Origin: JBFELU01 sp041572755
GTDB taxonomy: Bacteria; Actinomycetota; Acidimicrobiia; Spongiisociales; UBA11373
Assembly: GCA_041572755.1 (NCBI GenBank)
Contig: JBFFRY010000011.1
Location: 4,026 to 68,025, forward strand
Direction of reading: 5' to 3'
DNA: 64,000 nucleotides
Part shown: in pieces, positions 41,804 to 52,233 of the stretch
Numbering within the stretch: position 1 is the stretch's first letter
Layout of the letters: the number at the start of each line of letters is the position of its first letter
Program-made: the position numbers and the translations under genes
The notes under the pieces: generated by a model
The model's input: the letters and a program-made list of their open reading frames with translations, nothing else
What the model was told of the DNA's origin: nothing
Database searches by the model: none

Positions 41804-42034
41804 ATGGACATCACACTCGAATACTGCGCCACTTGAGGCTATCGGGACCGTGCCGTGCGCATGGTCGATCAGTTGCTCGAGGAATTCGAGCATGACATCA
41901 AGTCGCTGACGCTGATCCCCGCCACCGGAGGGGTCTTCGAGGTCACGGTGGACGGTGACCTCGTCTACTCCAAGAAGGAGACGGGCGAGCACGCCGAGTA
42001 CGAGCAGGTGGCCCAGCCCATCCGGGACCGCTGA
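41804..42034 (+). CDS. SelW/SelT/SelH-family (Rdx) selenoprotein, in-frame TGA
   Basis: Reading TGA at 41834-41836 as selenocysteine gives a 76-residue protein: M-D-I-T-L-E-Y-C-A-T-U-G-Y-R-D-R-A, then L-I-P-A-T-G-G-V-F-E-V-T-V-D-G near residue 42, and Y-S-K-K-E-T-G. This is the thioredoxin-like Rdx family, whose redox motif is CxxC or CxxU. Here Cys8 and Sec11 fit exactly, and the residues after the TGA carry on in the family pattern. Standard gene calling ends at the TGA and loses the gene. A hairpin follows the TGA. A nonsense mutation is the alternative, but it would have had to hit precisely the position known to hold Sec. No sel genes are in the window. Confidence 0.8.
41841..41869 (+). 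promoter_or_regulatory. Candidate bacterial SECIS hairpin
   Basis: Starting five bases after the TGA, ATC pairs with GAT, GACC (41846-41849) with GGTC (41863-41866), and GTGC with GCGC around a CGT apical loop at 41854-41856. A GG bulge lies on the 5' side and an AT bulge on the 3' side. The loop lies 18-20 bases past the TGA, within the range for bacterial SECIS elements. Hand-folded only. Confidence 0.5.
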
Positions 42035-42044
42035 GCCGCAGCGA

Positions 42045-43613
42045 TCAGTCCGGCCAGGCCGCCGTTCCCTCGGACCGAATCGTCTCACCGCCGATGACGG
42101 TCGCCACCGCTCGCGCCGTGCGGAGCTCCGCCGGTGAGGCGATCACCGGGTCGCAGTCGAGCACGGTGAAGTCGGCCAACGGGCCGAAGCCGGCAGTCTC
42201 GCCGATCGCCGTCGCCGCCCAGTCGGTGAACAGTGCCAGAGCCTCGCCGCCGTCGAGGCCTTGTTCGGGGATGATGCCGCATCGGTCCCGGGCGGCAGCC
42301 ATCCCGGCCAGCGGATGTGGCGGTTCGACCGGGCAATCCGACCCGCCGGCCAGCGGCGCGCCGACCTGCCGCAGGCTGCGGAAGGGGTAGGCGCGGCGGA
42401 GACGATCGGGCCCGAGGCGCGACTCCAGCCAAGAGGTCTCCGATGCGAGGAAGGCCGGTTGGACGGAAGCGGTCACTCCGAGGCGCCCGAAGCGCTCGAT
42501 GTCGGATTCCGCGAGGACCGAAGCGTGCTCGATCCGCAGCCGAGCCGGGTCTGCCCCCTGTTCGACGAGGCCCTCCATGAAGTCGAGGGCTCTGCGATTG
42601 GCGGCGTCCCCGATGGCATGGATCGCCACCCGTCCCTCCAGATCGAGGGCAGTGGTGGCGAGCAGCGTTGCGTGGTCCGGATCGAGCCGATGGGTGCCGC
42701 TCTCTCGAGGGGCGTCGGCATACGGCTCCTGCATCGCCGCCGTGTGACCCCCGAGGCTCCCGTCGCCGAACATCTTGACGCCGGCGAAGGTGACCGGCCC
42801 CCGCGACTCCTTGAGGGCTTCTGCGGCTTGCCGGAGTTCGGTGGGACCGGGTGCGATCACGAAGGCGGCCACGCGAATCGGGAGGTCGGGGGCGGCCGCC
42901 AGCAACGCGTCGAGTTCGCTCCCCGGACCGGCCCAGCACCCGGCCGAGCTGCCGACGATCCCGCCGAGAGCAGTGATCCCGAGCGACGCCAGCGCGGTGG
43001 CCGCCTGGACCACGTGCTCAGGGGTGATCGGAGGCGCCGCTCGGCGGAGGGCAGCGGAAAGGATCTCGGCGGCCGTCTCCCTGGCGATCCCGGTGGGCCG
43101 CCCTGCGCCGTCGCGATCGAAGCTTCCTCCCACCGGATCCGGGGTGGCTGCGGTGACGCCGGCGGCCTCGAGGCCCCGGGTGTTGGCCACCGCCACGTGA
43201 CCGCAGTAGCGCATGAGGAGCACCGGCCGGTCGGGCACCACCGAGTCGAGGAACTCTCGGTCGGGGAGCCGGCCTTCGGCCAGTGACTCGTCGTCGAGTC
43301 GGAGCGCGGCAACGGCCGTGCCTACCGGCTGGCGATCGGCCGCCTCGCCGATGATGGCGGCGATGTCATGGAAGTCGGCCGCAGCCTTGAGGGACGGGCG
43401 ATGCAGGGAGGCGGTGTAGCCGATCGGATGGAAGTGCGCATCCACCAGTCCCGGCACGATGACCTGGCCGGGGAAGACGTGGTGGGAGATACCGGGGCGG
43501 ACCAACTCGTCGCCGCCGATAGCGGCGATCCGCCCGGAACGCACGAGGATCGAGGTGCCGATCACCCGGTCGTGGGTGCGGACGGCAGCGGCGGTGAAGA
43601 CGTGATCCGTCAT
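42045..43613 (-). CDS. YtcJ-like amidohydrolase (Amidohydro_3)
   Basis: A 522-residue metal-dependent hydrolase. The metal motif V-D-A-H-F-H-P is near residue 57 and a conserved G-V-K-M-F-G-D-G-S-L-G-G-H near 280. Metal-site histidines are in A-I-H-A-I-G-D-A-A-N-R near 331 and R-I-E-H-A-S near 360, and the catalytic aspartate in G-G-S-D-C-P-V. It ends with the beta-sandwich segment A-D-F-T-V-L-D-C-D-P. The family hydrolyses N-substituted formamides and similar amides, though most members are uncharacterised. The start overlaps the stop of the upstream inositol monophosphatase-like gene (ATGA). Confidence 0.9.
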   Translation of the reverse strand: MTDHVFTAAAVRTHDRVIGTSILVRSGRIAAIGGDELVRPGISHHVFPGQVIVPGLVDAHFHPIGYTASLHRPSLKAAADFHDIAAIIGEAADRQPVGTAVAALRLDDESLAEGRLPDREFLDSVVPDRPVLLMRYCGHVAVANTRGLEAAGVTAATPDPVGGSFDRDGAGRPTGIARETAAEILSAALRRAAPPITPEHVVQAATALASLGITALGGIVGSSAGCWAGPGSELDALLAAAPDLPIRVAAFVIAPGPTELRQAAEALKESRGPVTFAGVKMFGDGSLGGHTAAMQEPYADAPRESGTHRLDPDHATLLATTALDLEGRVAIHAIGDAANRRALDFMEGLVEQGADPARLRIEHASVLAESDIERFGRLGVTASVQPAFLASETSWLESRLGPDRLRRAYPFRSLRQVGAPLAGGSDCPVEPPHPLAGMAAARDRCGIIPEQGLDGGEALALFTDWAATAIGETAGFGPLADFTVLDCDPVIASPAELRTARAVATVIGGETIRSEGTAAWPD

Positions 43614-44401
43614 CGGCTGTCGAGATGGGCGGGGCGCCCCGTGGCGACCAGGTGACGCAGTGCCTCGTGGATGCGGCCGTTGGTCGCCACGATGTCGCGA
43701 TGACCGGCGGGGCCTCCCCGGCTGTCGGTCAGCGTCCCGCCGGCCTCGGCGACCAGGAGCATGCCGGCGGCGACATCCCAGGGAGCGAGGCCGAACTCCC
43801 AGTAGCCGTCGAATCTCCCGGCGGCCACCCAGGCGAGATCGAGGGCGGCCGAGCCGAGCCGGCGCACCCCGCGCACCGATTGGAGGATGCGCCCGACCAG
43901 GGCGGCGTAGGCGGGTCCGTGTTCGCGACGGTCGTAGGGGAAGCCGGTCACCACGAGAGCGTTGCCGATCTCGGACCGCTCCGAGACGGCGATGGGATCG
44001 CCGTTGAGCGCGGCGCCCGACCCCCGGGCGGCCGTGAACTCCTCCTCGCGCAGCGGATCGAGGACGACGGCGGCGAGGCCCCCCCGATCGTCGACGAGGC
44101 CCACGGAGACCGCCACCTGGGCGATCCCGTGGACGAAGTTGACGGTGCCGTCGAGAGGATCGATCACCCAGCGCCGCCCTCGGGCGCCTCCTTTGAGATC
44201 GGTGCCCTCCTCGGCGAGGATCCCGTCCTCCGGCCGGGCCGAGGAGATGATGGCGACGATGGCGGACTCGGCGGCCCGATCGGCCTCGGTCACCGGGTCG
44301 ACCGCGCCTTTGAACTCTGTTGCGAACGCACCTCGGAACCCGGCGGCCACGATGTCACCCCCGGCCCGGGCGGCGGCTCGGGCGACTTCGAGATCGGTCA
44401 T
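43610..44401 (-). CDS. Inositol monophosphatase family protein
   Basis: A 263-residue Mg-dependent phosphatase. D-P-V-T-E-A-D comes first, then the metal sites G-I-L-A-E-E-G near residue 65 and W-V-I-D-P-L-D-G-T-V-N-F near 81, and the C-terminal A-P-W-D-V-A-A-G near 211. Substrates in the family include inositol-1-phosphate, histidinol phosphate, fructose-1,6-bisphosphate and PAP. Context does not decide among them. The ATG at 44401 is used; the frame extends upstream without similarity. Confidence 0.9.
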   Translation of the reverse strand: MTDLEVARAAARAGGDIVAAGFRGAFATEFKGAVDPVTEADRAAESAIVAIISSARPEDGILAEEGTDLKGGARGRRWVIDPLDGTVNFVHGIAQVAVSVGLVDDRGGLAAVVLDPLREEEFTAARGSGAALNGDPIAVSERSEIGNALVVTGFPYDRREHGPAYAALVGRILQSVRGVRRLGSAALDLAWVAAGRFDGYWEFGLAPWDVAAGMLLVAEAGGTLTDSRGGPAGHRDIVATNGRIHEALRHLVATGRPAHLDSR

Positions 44402-44444
44402 CGGCCGAACTGTAGAGAGCGCGAGCCCCACTACCCTCCGGCGG

Positions 44445-45944
44445 ATGCAGTTGTTCGTCGCAGCGGTGGGCTCGGCCGTCCTCATGTGGGCGGCATTTCC
44501 TCCTTTCAACCTCGGGTTCCTCGTGTTCGTGGCGCCCGCTCCGTTCCTCTGGGCGCTGCGCCGTGCCGGTTCGTTGCAGGAGTCGTGGTGGCTGGGGTTC
44601 TCCTTTGGCGCCGTCTTCTGGGGAGCGATGCTGTGGTGGATCTTCGTGCTCGGTGCGGTGGCGTGGTTCCCGCTGACCGGCGCCATGGCCGTCTACTCCG
44701 CTCTGTTTGGGATGCTCCTCTACGTGGCCCGGAACTGGGCACCGTGGCGCTGGTGGATCATGGCGGTCGGAGGGTGGGCGGCCTGGGAATTCGTGCGGGC
44801 TCGCTTCCCGCTCGATGGCTTCCCGTGGGGCTCACTCGGTTTCGGTGTCGGCTCGCTGGCATGGCCCAGGGGAGCCGCTCAGTGGATCGGACCCACCGGC
44901 TGGGGGGTGATCGCGGTCGGTTTCGCCGCCGGCCTGGTGCTGTCGACCGAGGAGGAGGGGGATAGGCGCTGGTTGGAGATGAGTGCGGTCCTCGTCGTGG
45001 TGTTGACGCTCGCCGGTGCGATCTGGGCACCCTCGGCCCAGGGCACGAGCGTCCAGGTGGCAATCGTGCAGGGCAATTCCCCTTGCCCGCGGGTGCACTG
45101 CGAGAACGAGAAGCTTCAGATCTACAACTCCCACCTCAATCTGACGCGAACCCTCCAGCCCGCCGACGTGGACCTCGTCGTGTGGGGGGAGGACTCGTTC
45201 GGCGGCGCCTACAACCCGACCTTCAATCCTGAAGTGGCCGCACAGATGGCCGGCGAGGCGGTGCGGCTCGGTGCCTATCTGCTCGCCGGCGGAACTCGGC
45301 CTGCCGGGCCCGGCTTCTTCGAGAATCTCAACATCCTCTTCTCTCCCGATGGCGCAATCGTCGGCGAATACCTCAAGACCCATCCGGTGCCATTCGGCGA
45401 GTACGTCCCCATTCGGGAGATCTTCGAGTTCATTCCTCAGCTCGATGCCGTCCCCAACGACATGGTCCGGGGCCCGGGGCCGGTCGTGTTCCCGATGACG
45501 ATCGAAGGTGAGGAATTCCTGCTGGGTTCGGTGATCTCGTTCGAGGGCGCTTTTGCGAGGACGATGCGATCCGAGGTTCGGAAGGGGGCCCAGCTGATGG
45601 TGGTGGCCACCAACGAGGGTTCCTACGGCCACTCGCCGGCATCGGACCAGTTGATCGGCATGGTGCGGATGACGGCCGCCTCGTTGGGGGTCGATACGGT
45701 GCACGCGGCGGTCACCGGCCGGTCGACGCTGATCGGGGCGGATGGGTCGGTGGCGCCCAAGACCGACCTCTTCGTGGAGGACGTGGTGCTCGGGACCGTC
45801 CGATCGCAGGAGAGCCGCAAGACCTTCTACGCGGTCGCGGGTGATTGGGTCCAGGTGGGGGCCATGATCGGGGCGGGCGTTCTGCTGGTCGGGTACCGCC
45901 GGCCCCGTCGCGAGTTCAAGATCAGGCCGGAGCAGCGCCGCTGA
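44445..45944 (+). CDS. lnt: Apolipoprotein N-acyltransferase homologue lacking catalytic Cys
   Basis: A 499-residue membrane protein with about seven N-terminal helices (1-195), including F-P-W-G-S-L-G-F, and a nitrilase-like domain (200-460). Of the catalytic triad, Glu is seen in V-W-G-E-D-S at 249 and Lys in L-K-T-H-P-V-P-F-G-E-Y at 311. The nucleophile position, normally in C-Y-E or C-F-E, reads V-I-S-F-E-G-A-F with Ser365. The window has at least four lipoproteins, so a substrate supply exists. It may work by a different chemistry or be a non-catalytic paralogue. No ppm-type domain is fused. Confidence 0.85.
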   Translation: MQLFVAAVGSAVLMWAAFPPFNLGFLVFVAPAPFLWALRRAGSLQESWWLGFSFGAVFWGAMLWWIFVLGAVAWFPLTGAMAVYSALFGMLLYVARNWAPWRWWIMAVGGWAAWEFVRARFPLDGFPWGSLGFGVGSLAWPRGAAQWIGPTGWGVIAVGFAAGLVLSTEEEGDRRWLEMSAVLVVVLTLAGAIWAPSAQGTSVQVAIVQGNSPCPRVHCENEKLQIYNSHLNLTRTLQPADVDLVVWGEDSFGGAYNPTFNPEVAAQMAGEAVRLGAYLLAGGTRPAGPGFFENLNILFSPDGAIVGEYLKTHPVPFGEYVPIREIFEFIPQLDAVPNDMVRGPGPVVFPMTIEGEEFLLGSVISFEGAFARTMRSEVRKGAQLMVVATNEGSYGHSPASDQLIGMVRMTAASLGVDTVHAAVTGRSTLIGADGSVAPKTDLFVEDVVLGTVRSQESRKTFYAVAGDWVQVGAMIGAGVLLVGYRRPRREFKIRPEQRR

Positions 45945-46009
45945 CGGAGGCCCGGTCTCAGTGCAACCCAGAGTGCCTAGTGTCGCGTCATGGCGACCTG
46001 TGAGGAGGA

Positions 46010-47962
<1,953 letters not shown>

Positions 47963-47987
47963 GAACCTGGACGAGGGGGTCACTTAG

Positions 47988-48003
47988 TGCTAAAATATTG
48001 GCA
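47988..48003. promoter_or_regulatory. AT-rich imperfect palindrome before the Cys-rich/CarH-like operon
   Basis: TGCTAAAATATTGGCA is a 16-base palindrome with two mismatched positions, in the AT-rich gap upstream of the small Cys-rich gene. TAAAAT could serve as a -10 element. An operator for the B12-dependent regulator encoded downstream would be expected in just this place. Sequence resemblance only. Confidence 0.4.
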
Positions 48004-48024
48004 CGCTCCCTTGGAGGTTTCCGA

Positions 48025-48231
48025 ATGCAGTCCACGATGCGGGCGTCCACGGTCGGCCGGGCCCGACGCCGTCCCAAGACCTACGGCACCGACCGGGTCT
48101 GCTCCACCGGCGGGTGTGCCGTGAAGCTCTCCCGCTACAACCGGTCCGAGCACTGCTTCAACCACGCTCCCGCCCGATTCCCTCGCCTGCGCGGCGAGTT
48201 CACCGAGCAGTGGCAGGCGGACCACACCTGA
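48025..48231 (+). CDS. Small Cys/His-rich (probably zinc-binding) protein
   Basis: A 68-residue basic protein with R-A-R-R-R-P-K-T-Y-G near the N-terminus, then D-R-V-C-S-T-G-G-C-A-V-K-L-S-R-Y-N-R-S-E-H-C-F-N-H. The three Cys and final His resemble the C-x(n)-C-x-x-x-L-S-x-Y-N-x(n)-C-x-x-H pattern of tiny actinobacterial zinc-ribbon proteins. GGAGG lies seven bases upstream of the ATG at 48025. Its stop shares a base with the regulator start (TGATG). It may be a DNA-binding partner of that regulator, but no function is established. Confidence 0.75.
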   Translation: MQSTMRASTVGRARRRPKTYGTDRVCSTGGCAVKLSRYNRSEHCFNHAPARFPRLRGEFTEQWQADHT

Positions 48232-49052
48232 TGACCGATCCCGAGACGCTGGGCCTTCGCGAATGCGCCGACCGCCTCGGGGTCCACTACATGACGACCT
48301 ACCGCTACGTGCGTACCGGCATGCTCCCCGCCACCAAGGTCGGCGCCGAGTGGCGGGTTGCGGTCTCCGATCTCGATCGCTTCCGGCAGCCGGCTGCGAC
48401 GGACACTCCAACCGACCGGGGCGGTGCGCCGTGGTCGGACCGCCTCGAAGCCCGGCTGACGGCCGGCGACGAGCGCGGCGCCTGGCAGTTGGTCGAAGCC
48501 GCCCTGACATCGGGCATGACCCCTCAGCGCGTGTACACGGAGATGCTCGGACCGGCGATGCGCAGCATCGGTGAGGGCTGGGCAGCCGGCATCCGCACGA
48601 TCGCCGACGAGCACCGGGCCAGCGCCGTCGCCCATCGACTGGTGGGACGGCTCGGAAGGCAATTCGCGGTGCGAGGCCGACCCAAGGGCCGCGTCGTCAT
48701 CGGAGCGCCCGCCGGTGAGCGGCACGCCTTGCCGGTGGCGATGGTGGCCGATCTGCTGAGAGGGGCCGGCCTCGACGTCGTCGATGTCGGCGCCGACATG
48801 CCCGTCGGCGACTTCGTCGAGGCGTGCCGCGCCGCCGCTCCCCTGGTCGCCGTCGGGGTGAGCATCAGCGACCCGGCGGCCGCCGCCGAGGCCAAACGGC
48901 TCATCGAAGCTCTCCACACCGAAGGGCTCGGTCCGGTCATCGTCGGTGGTGCTGCGGTGGCGAGAGCGGATCAGGCGGCCGATCTCGGAGCCGACCTCCA
49001 TGGAGTCGACGGCCCGGCCGCCGTGGCAGCCGTGATGGATCTCATCGCCTGA
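48231..49052 (+). CDS. CarH-like B12-dependent (light-sensing) transcriptional regulator
   Basis: A 273-residue regulator. The N-terminal HTH (about 8-52) is of excisionase/MerR type: L-R-E-C-A-D-R-L-G-V-H-Y-M-T-T-Y-R-Y-V. A helical B12-binding domain (about 70-145) carries W117-x9-E127-H128, the motif that in CarH caps the adenosyl group and allows light sensing. The cobalamin Rossmann domain (about 154-273) has E163-R-H165, equivalent to the E-x-H with the cobalt-ligand histidine, and V-D-V-G-A-D-M-P. Together these suggest an AdoCbl-dependent repressor released by light. No carotenoid genes are in the window. Overlap with the small Cys-rich gene implies joint expression. Confidence 0.85.
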   Translation: MTDPETLGLRECADRLGVHYMTTYRYVRTGMLPATKVGAEWRVAVSDLDRFRQPAATDTPTDRGGAPWSDRLEARLTAGDERGAWQLVEAALTSGMTPQRVYTEMLGPAMRSIGEGWAAGIRTIADEHRASAVAHRLVGRLGRQFAVRGRPKGRVVIGAPAGERHALPVAMVADLLRGAGLDVVDVGADMPVGDFVEACRAAAPLVAVGVSISDPAAAAEAKRLIEALHTEGLGPVIVGGAAVARADQAADLGADLHGVDGPAAVAAVMDLIA

Positions 49053-49055
49053 GGC

Positions 49056-49754
49056 TCAGTCGAGCACGATCCACGTCTGAACGGCCGCTCCGACGAGCTC
49101 CCCCGACTCCTCGAAGAGTGCCGTTCCCGCGTACAGCTTTCGGCCCTCGGCCCCCTGGGGCCAGGCGACCACCAGGTAGTCGGCGTTCGGCATCACGCTG
49201 CTCTGAAGCCGGGCCGCCATCCTCCCCAGCACCACGGGCCGTTGCCGGCTCGCTCGTTCCACCGCCCACGCCCCGGGGCAGTCGAGGGCGGCCCACACGA
49301 TCTCGGGGGCCAGCGTCCCACCCGCCATCGGCAGTCGTGTGGTGGGGCGCCACGGTGTCGCCCACAACTCGCGATCCCTCAAGGGCCCGGCAAAGATCCG
49401 CAGGCCGTCGCCTTCGGCTCGCGCCGGTCCGCAGGTGAAACACGTCGGGAAGGCATGGCGCTCGAACCCGGCGTAGCGGGTCGAAGCATCTGCGGCCTCG
49501 GCCATCGAGGGAGGGTCCGGGACATCGATGACGATCTCCCGCCGGGCGGCCTCGGCGATGAGATTCTTCCCGTCGTGGACGGAGATGCGGTCGGGTGTCT
49601 CCTGCCTGATCGCCAGGTTGACATCCAACGGCGGCGGGTGGCGCAATGTGACCTCGGCCTCCCCGCCGAGGATGGCGGCGATCGTTCCGCAGGTGTAGCC
49701 GCCGTTGCCGGAGTTCTCAGGTCCCCGGAAGCGGCGGGCGATCCGCAGTGTCAC
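49056..49754 (-). CDS. Hotdog-fold thioesterase-like protein
   Basis: A 232-residue protein: [17 protein letters not shown] near the start, [11 protein letters not shown] near residue 100, and A-L-D-C-P-G-A-W-A near 150. The G-N-G-G-Y followed by a second half resembles double-hotdog acyl-CoA thioesterase-type proteins, and the C-F-T-C-G block is a family feature of unknown role. Catalytic residues cannot be assigned. The GTG start overlaps the amino-acid ABC ATPase stop, so it is the last gene of that operon. Confidence 0.7.
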   Translation of the reverse strand: MTLRIARRFRGPENSGNGGYTCGTIAAILGGEAEVTLRHPPPLDVNLAIRQETPDRISVHDGKNLIAEAARREIVIDVPDPPSMAEAADASTRYAGFERHAFPTCFTCGPARAEGDGLRIFAGPLRDRELWATPWRPTTRLPMAGGTLAPEIVWAALDCPGAWAVERASRQRPVVLGRMAARLQSSVMPNADYLVVAWPQGAEGRKLYAGTALFEESGELVGAAVQTWIVLD

Positions 49755-50491
49755 AGGACCTGGCTGAGGAACGCTCGCGTCCTCTCGTGCTTCGGCTCTG
49801 CAAACACCTCCGCCGGCAATCCCTCCTCGACGATCACTCCCTCATCCATGAACATCAGCCGGCTCCCGACCTCCCGGGCGAACCCCATTTCGTGGGTCAC
49901 CACCGCCATCGTCATCCCGTCGTCGGCAAGGTCCTTCATCACGGTGAGAACCTCGTTGACCAGCTCCGGGTCGAGAGCCGAAGTGACCTCGTCGAAGAGC
50001 ATCATCTTCGGCCTCATCGCCAAGGCCCGAGCGATGGCAACTCGCTGCTGCTGACCTCCCGACAACTGCGACGGATAGGAGTCCGGCTTGTCGGAGAGCC
50101 CGACGTGTGCGAGCTGTTCGAGCGCCCGCTCGGTGGCCTCTCCCTTGGAAAGGTTGAGGACCTTCAGCAGGGCCAGCGTGAGATTGTCGAGGGCCGTCAG
50201 GTGGGGGAACAGGTTGAAGGATTGGAAGACCATCCCCATGTGGGTCCGTGCTTCGTTCAGGTCGGTGCGGATGTGAGTCAGGTCCGTGCCGTCGAAGTAG
50301 ACCTTCCCCTCGGTGGGTTCCTCCAGCATGTTGATCGTCCGCAGCAGTGTCGACTTGCCGGACCCCGACGGTCCGATCAGCACTACGACCTCCTGGGGGA
50401 AGATCGAGAGGTCGATGCCCTTGAGGACGTAGAGGTCGCCGAACCACTTGTGGATGTTCTCCAGCCTGACCAGCGAGCCGTCTTCGTTCAT
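49751..50491 (-). CDS. Amino-acid ABC transporter ATP-binding protein (GlnQ-like)
   Basis: A 246-residue polar amino acid ATPase. Walker A is G-P-S-G-S-G-K-S near residue 40, Q-loop [10 protein letters not shown], signature L-S-G-G-Q-Q-Q-R, Walker [13 protein letters not shown] and H-loop V-T-H-E-M. The D-E-V-T-S-A-L-D form is standard for the GlnQ/AapP group. It follows the permease gene by nine bases with its own GGAGG. The binding protein and a second permease are at the right end of the window, 11 kb away on the other strand. Confidence 0.93.
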   Translation of the reverse strand: MNEDGSLVRLENIHKWFGDLYVLKGIDLSIFPQEVVVLIGPSGSGKSTLLRTINMLEEPTEGKVYFDGTDLTHIRTDLNEARTHMGMVFQSFNLFPHLTALDNLTLALLKVLNLSKGEATERALEQLAHVGLSDKPDSYPSQLSGGQQQRVAIARALAMRPKMMLFDEVTSALDPELVNEVLTVMKDLADDGMTMAVVTHEMGFAREVGSRLMFMDEGVIVEEGLPAEVFAEPKHERTRAFLSQVL

Positions 50492-50500
50492 GATGGCCTC

Positions 50501-51634
50501 CTATCCGATCGCACTGGTCAGGCCGCTCCGCATGCGGCGTTCGACGATGGTCACGATACGGATCATCGGGATCGTGATCACCAGGAACCCGATGGCCGCT
50601 CCCAGCCACGCCGTGGCATCAAAGGTGGTGGCGTAGATGTCGCGCCCCACCCCGAGGAGTTCCTTCTGTTTGATCGTCAGGCCCAGGACCGAGACGAGCG
50701 ACGTGTCCTTGATGAGGATCACGAACTCATTCAGCAGCGGAGGGATGACGCGGCGGATCGCCTGGGGAACGATCACGTAGCGAAGTGACTGGAAGTAGGT
50801 GAGACCGAGCGTGCGAGACGCCTCCATCTGCCCGCGCTCGATCGATTGAATCCCGGCCCGGTATACCTCCGCGGAGTACGCCGCCAGGTTGAGGCCCAGG
50901 ACCAGGATGGCGATGGTGTACATCGACAGATTGAGGCGGAGGGCCGGGACCAGCCCGATGCCGGCGAACGAGATCTGCCAGATCAGCGGCGTGCCCCGAA
51001 AGAAGTTGATGTACAGCCGGGCCGGTGCCCGGATCACCGATCGGTTCGACATCGTGAACAGCGCCAGCAGCAGCCCCAGCCCGAATCCGAGTGCCGCCCC
51101 GAGCAGTGAAAGGATCAGCGTGTTCTTGGCGCCGTTCAGGAAGTCGGGCACCGGGGGCGACATGAAGTATTCCTTGAGGAGACTCAGGTCGAGGAAGTTG
51201 CGCGCAAACCGCTCGACGTCGCTGCCCCGGAACCAGGCGAGCCCGACGGCCAGGGCGAGACCCTGCACGGCCAGCACCACCCCGGCGACCGTTGCCTCCT
51301 TCTGCTGGCGGTTCTGATAGCGCCGCCACGAGATGACGACGGCAACCAGCGTCGCCACGGCGAGAATCTGGGTGATCTGTATCACGGCGCCGAGTCCGTC
51401 GCTGGTGAACCCTTCCGCCAGCGGGTCGGTGGGCGAGCACTCGACCACGGAGGCGCCTTCGGGGCACTCCTGGGTCCATCCGTGGCTGTTGAGGACGAGC
51501 ACCGGTCCGAGCAGCATCATCAGGAGGGTGACGATCCCCAGCCCGAGCGCCAGCCAGGACCATCGGTTCTGGTTGGCGATGAAGTAGCGCACTCCCCTGT
51601 CGGGTGGTGTGCGCTGTTCGACCGCAAGAGCCAT
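50501..51634 (-). CDS. Amino-acid ABC transporter permease (AapM/GlnP-like)
   Basis: A 377-residue permease. An N-terminal helix pair (about 25-50 and 80-105) with an extracytoplasmic loop holding E-C-P-E-G-A-S-V-V-E-C is not part of the core. The BPD domain follows, about 160-360: G-A-K-N-T-L-I-L-S-L-L-G, F-F-R-G-T-P-L-I-W-Q, and the EAA loop E-A-S-R-T-L-G-L-T-Y-F-Q-S-L-R-Y-V-I-V-P-Q-A. The ATG at 51634 has GGGAGG upstream. It pairs with the ATPase gene downstream. Confidence 0.9.
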   Translation of the reverse strand: MALAVEQRTPPDRGVRYFIANQNRWSWLALGLGIVTLLMMLLGPVLVLNSHGWTQECPEGASVVECSPTDPLAEGFTSDGLGAVIQITQILAVATLVAVVISWRRYQNRQQKEATVAGVVLAVQGLALAVGLAWFRGSDVERFARNFLDLSLLKEYFMSPPVPDFLNGAKNTLILSLLGAALGFGLGLLLALFTMSNRSVIRAPARLYINFFRGTPLIWQISFAGIGLVPALRLNLSMYTIAILVLGLNLAAYSAEVYRAGIQSIERGQMEASRTLGLTYFQSLRYVIVPQAIRRVIPPLLNEFVILIKDTSLVSVLGLTIKQKELLGVGRDIYATTFDATAWLGAAIGFLVITIPMIRIVTIVERRMRSGLTSAIG

Positions 51635-51731
51635 GGGAACTCCCTCCCGGGGCCGGAACGGCCCCTCGCCGCCACGCATTGATGCTACGCCTCGGGTCTC
51701 TCGGCGCGCCCGGGCGGTGTAGCGTCGATCC

Positions 51732-52217
51732 GTGGCCGAACGTGACGATTTCCTGCATCTCCTCCGGGACCGGCGGGCGCGATTTCACCGGGTGCTTGCC
51801 GAGGTGGGGATCGATCTCGATCGCGAAGAGGATGTGGCCGCCGATGCGGGGGGCGGGTGGCCTCTGGCGCTCCATCTCGTTCACCTGGCCGCCTGGGAGC
51901 GACGCTTTGCGCGGACGGTGACCCGGGGACCCAAGCTCCCCTACCCCTCACAGTGGCAGAAGTTCAATGATGCGGTGGTCGATCACTGGCAGGGAGTCGG
52001 CCCGGATGCCGCCCGCCGGGAGTATGGGGACGCCCACCGGGAGCTGGTGGAGGCGGTGGCGGCGCTCGCCCCCGAGGGTGACCCGGATCGGCCCAAACTT
52101 CTCGTGGGGTGGAATCTCGGCATGGCCCCCCGTCACTACCGGGAGCACGCCACGATCGTGATACAGCACTTCGGTCTCGGCCCATTGCCGATCTGGAGAG
52201 GTCGGATCGTCGACTGA
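51732..52217 (+). CDS. ClbS/DinB-like four-helix protein
   Basis: A 161-residue protein rich in helix. It has W-P-L-A-L-H-L-V-H-L-A-A-W-E-R-R near residue 43 and W-N-L-G-M-A-P-R-H-Y-R-E-H-A-T near 127, similar to DinB and ClbS/DfsB proteins, whose histidines bind metal or whose bundle protects against toxins. Function is not inferable. The GTG start at 51732 is divergent from the permease gene. Confidence 0.7.
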   Translation: MAERDDFLHLLRDRRARFHRVLAEVGIDLDREEDVAADAGGGWPLALHLVHLAAWERRFARTVTRGPKLPYPSQWQKFNDAVVDHWQGVGPDAARREYGDAHRELVEAVAALAPEGDPDRPKLLVGWNLGMAPRHYREHATIVIQHFGLGPLPIWRGRIVD

Positions 52218-52233
52218 CGTCCGGGGTACCCGA

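Noticed and set aside
41804..42034. Treating the SelW-like gene as a plain nonsense pseudogene
   Set aside because: The TGA falls exactly at the CxxU position, and the rest of the frame is intact with no other lesion, unlike the nearby true pseudogenes; kept as the alternative.
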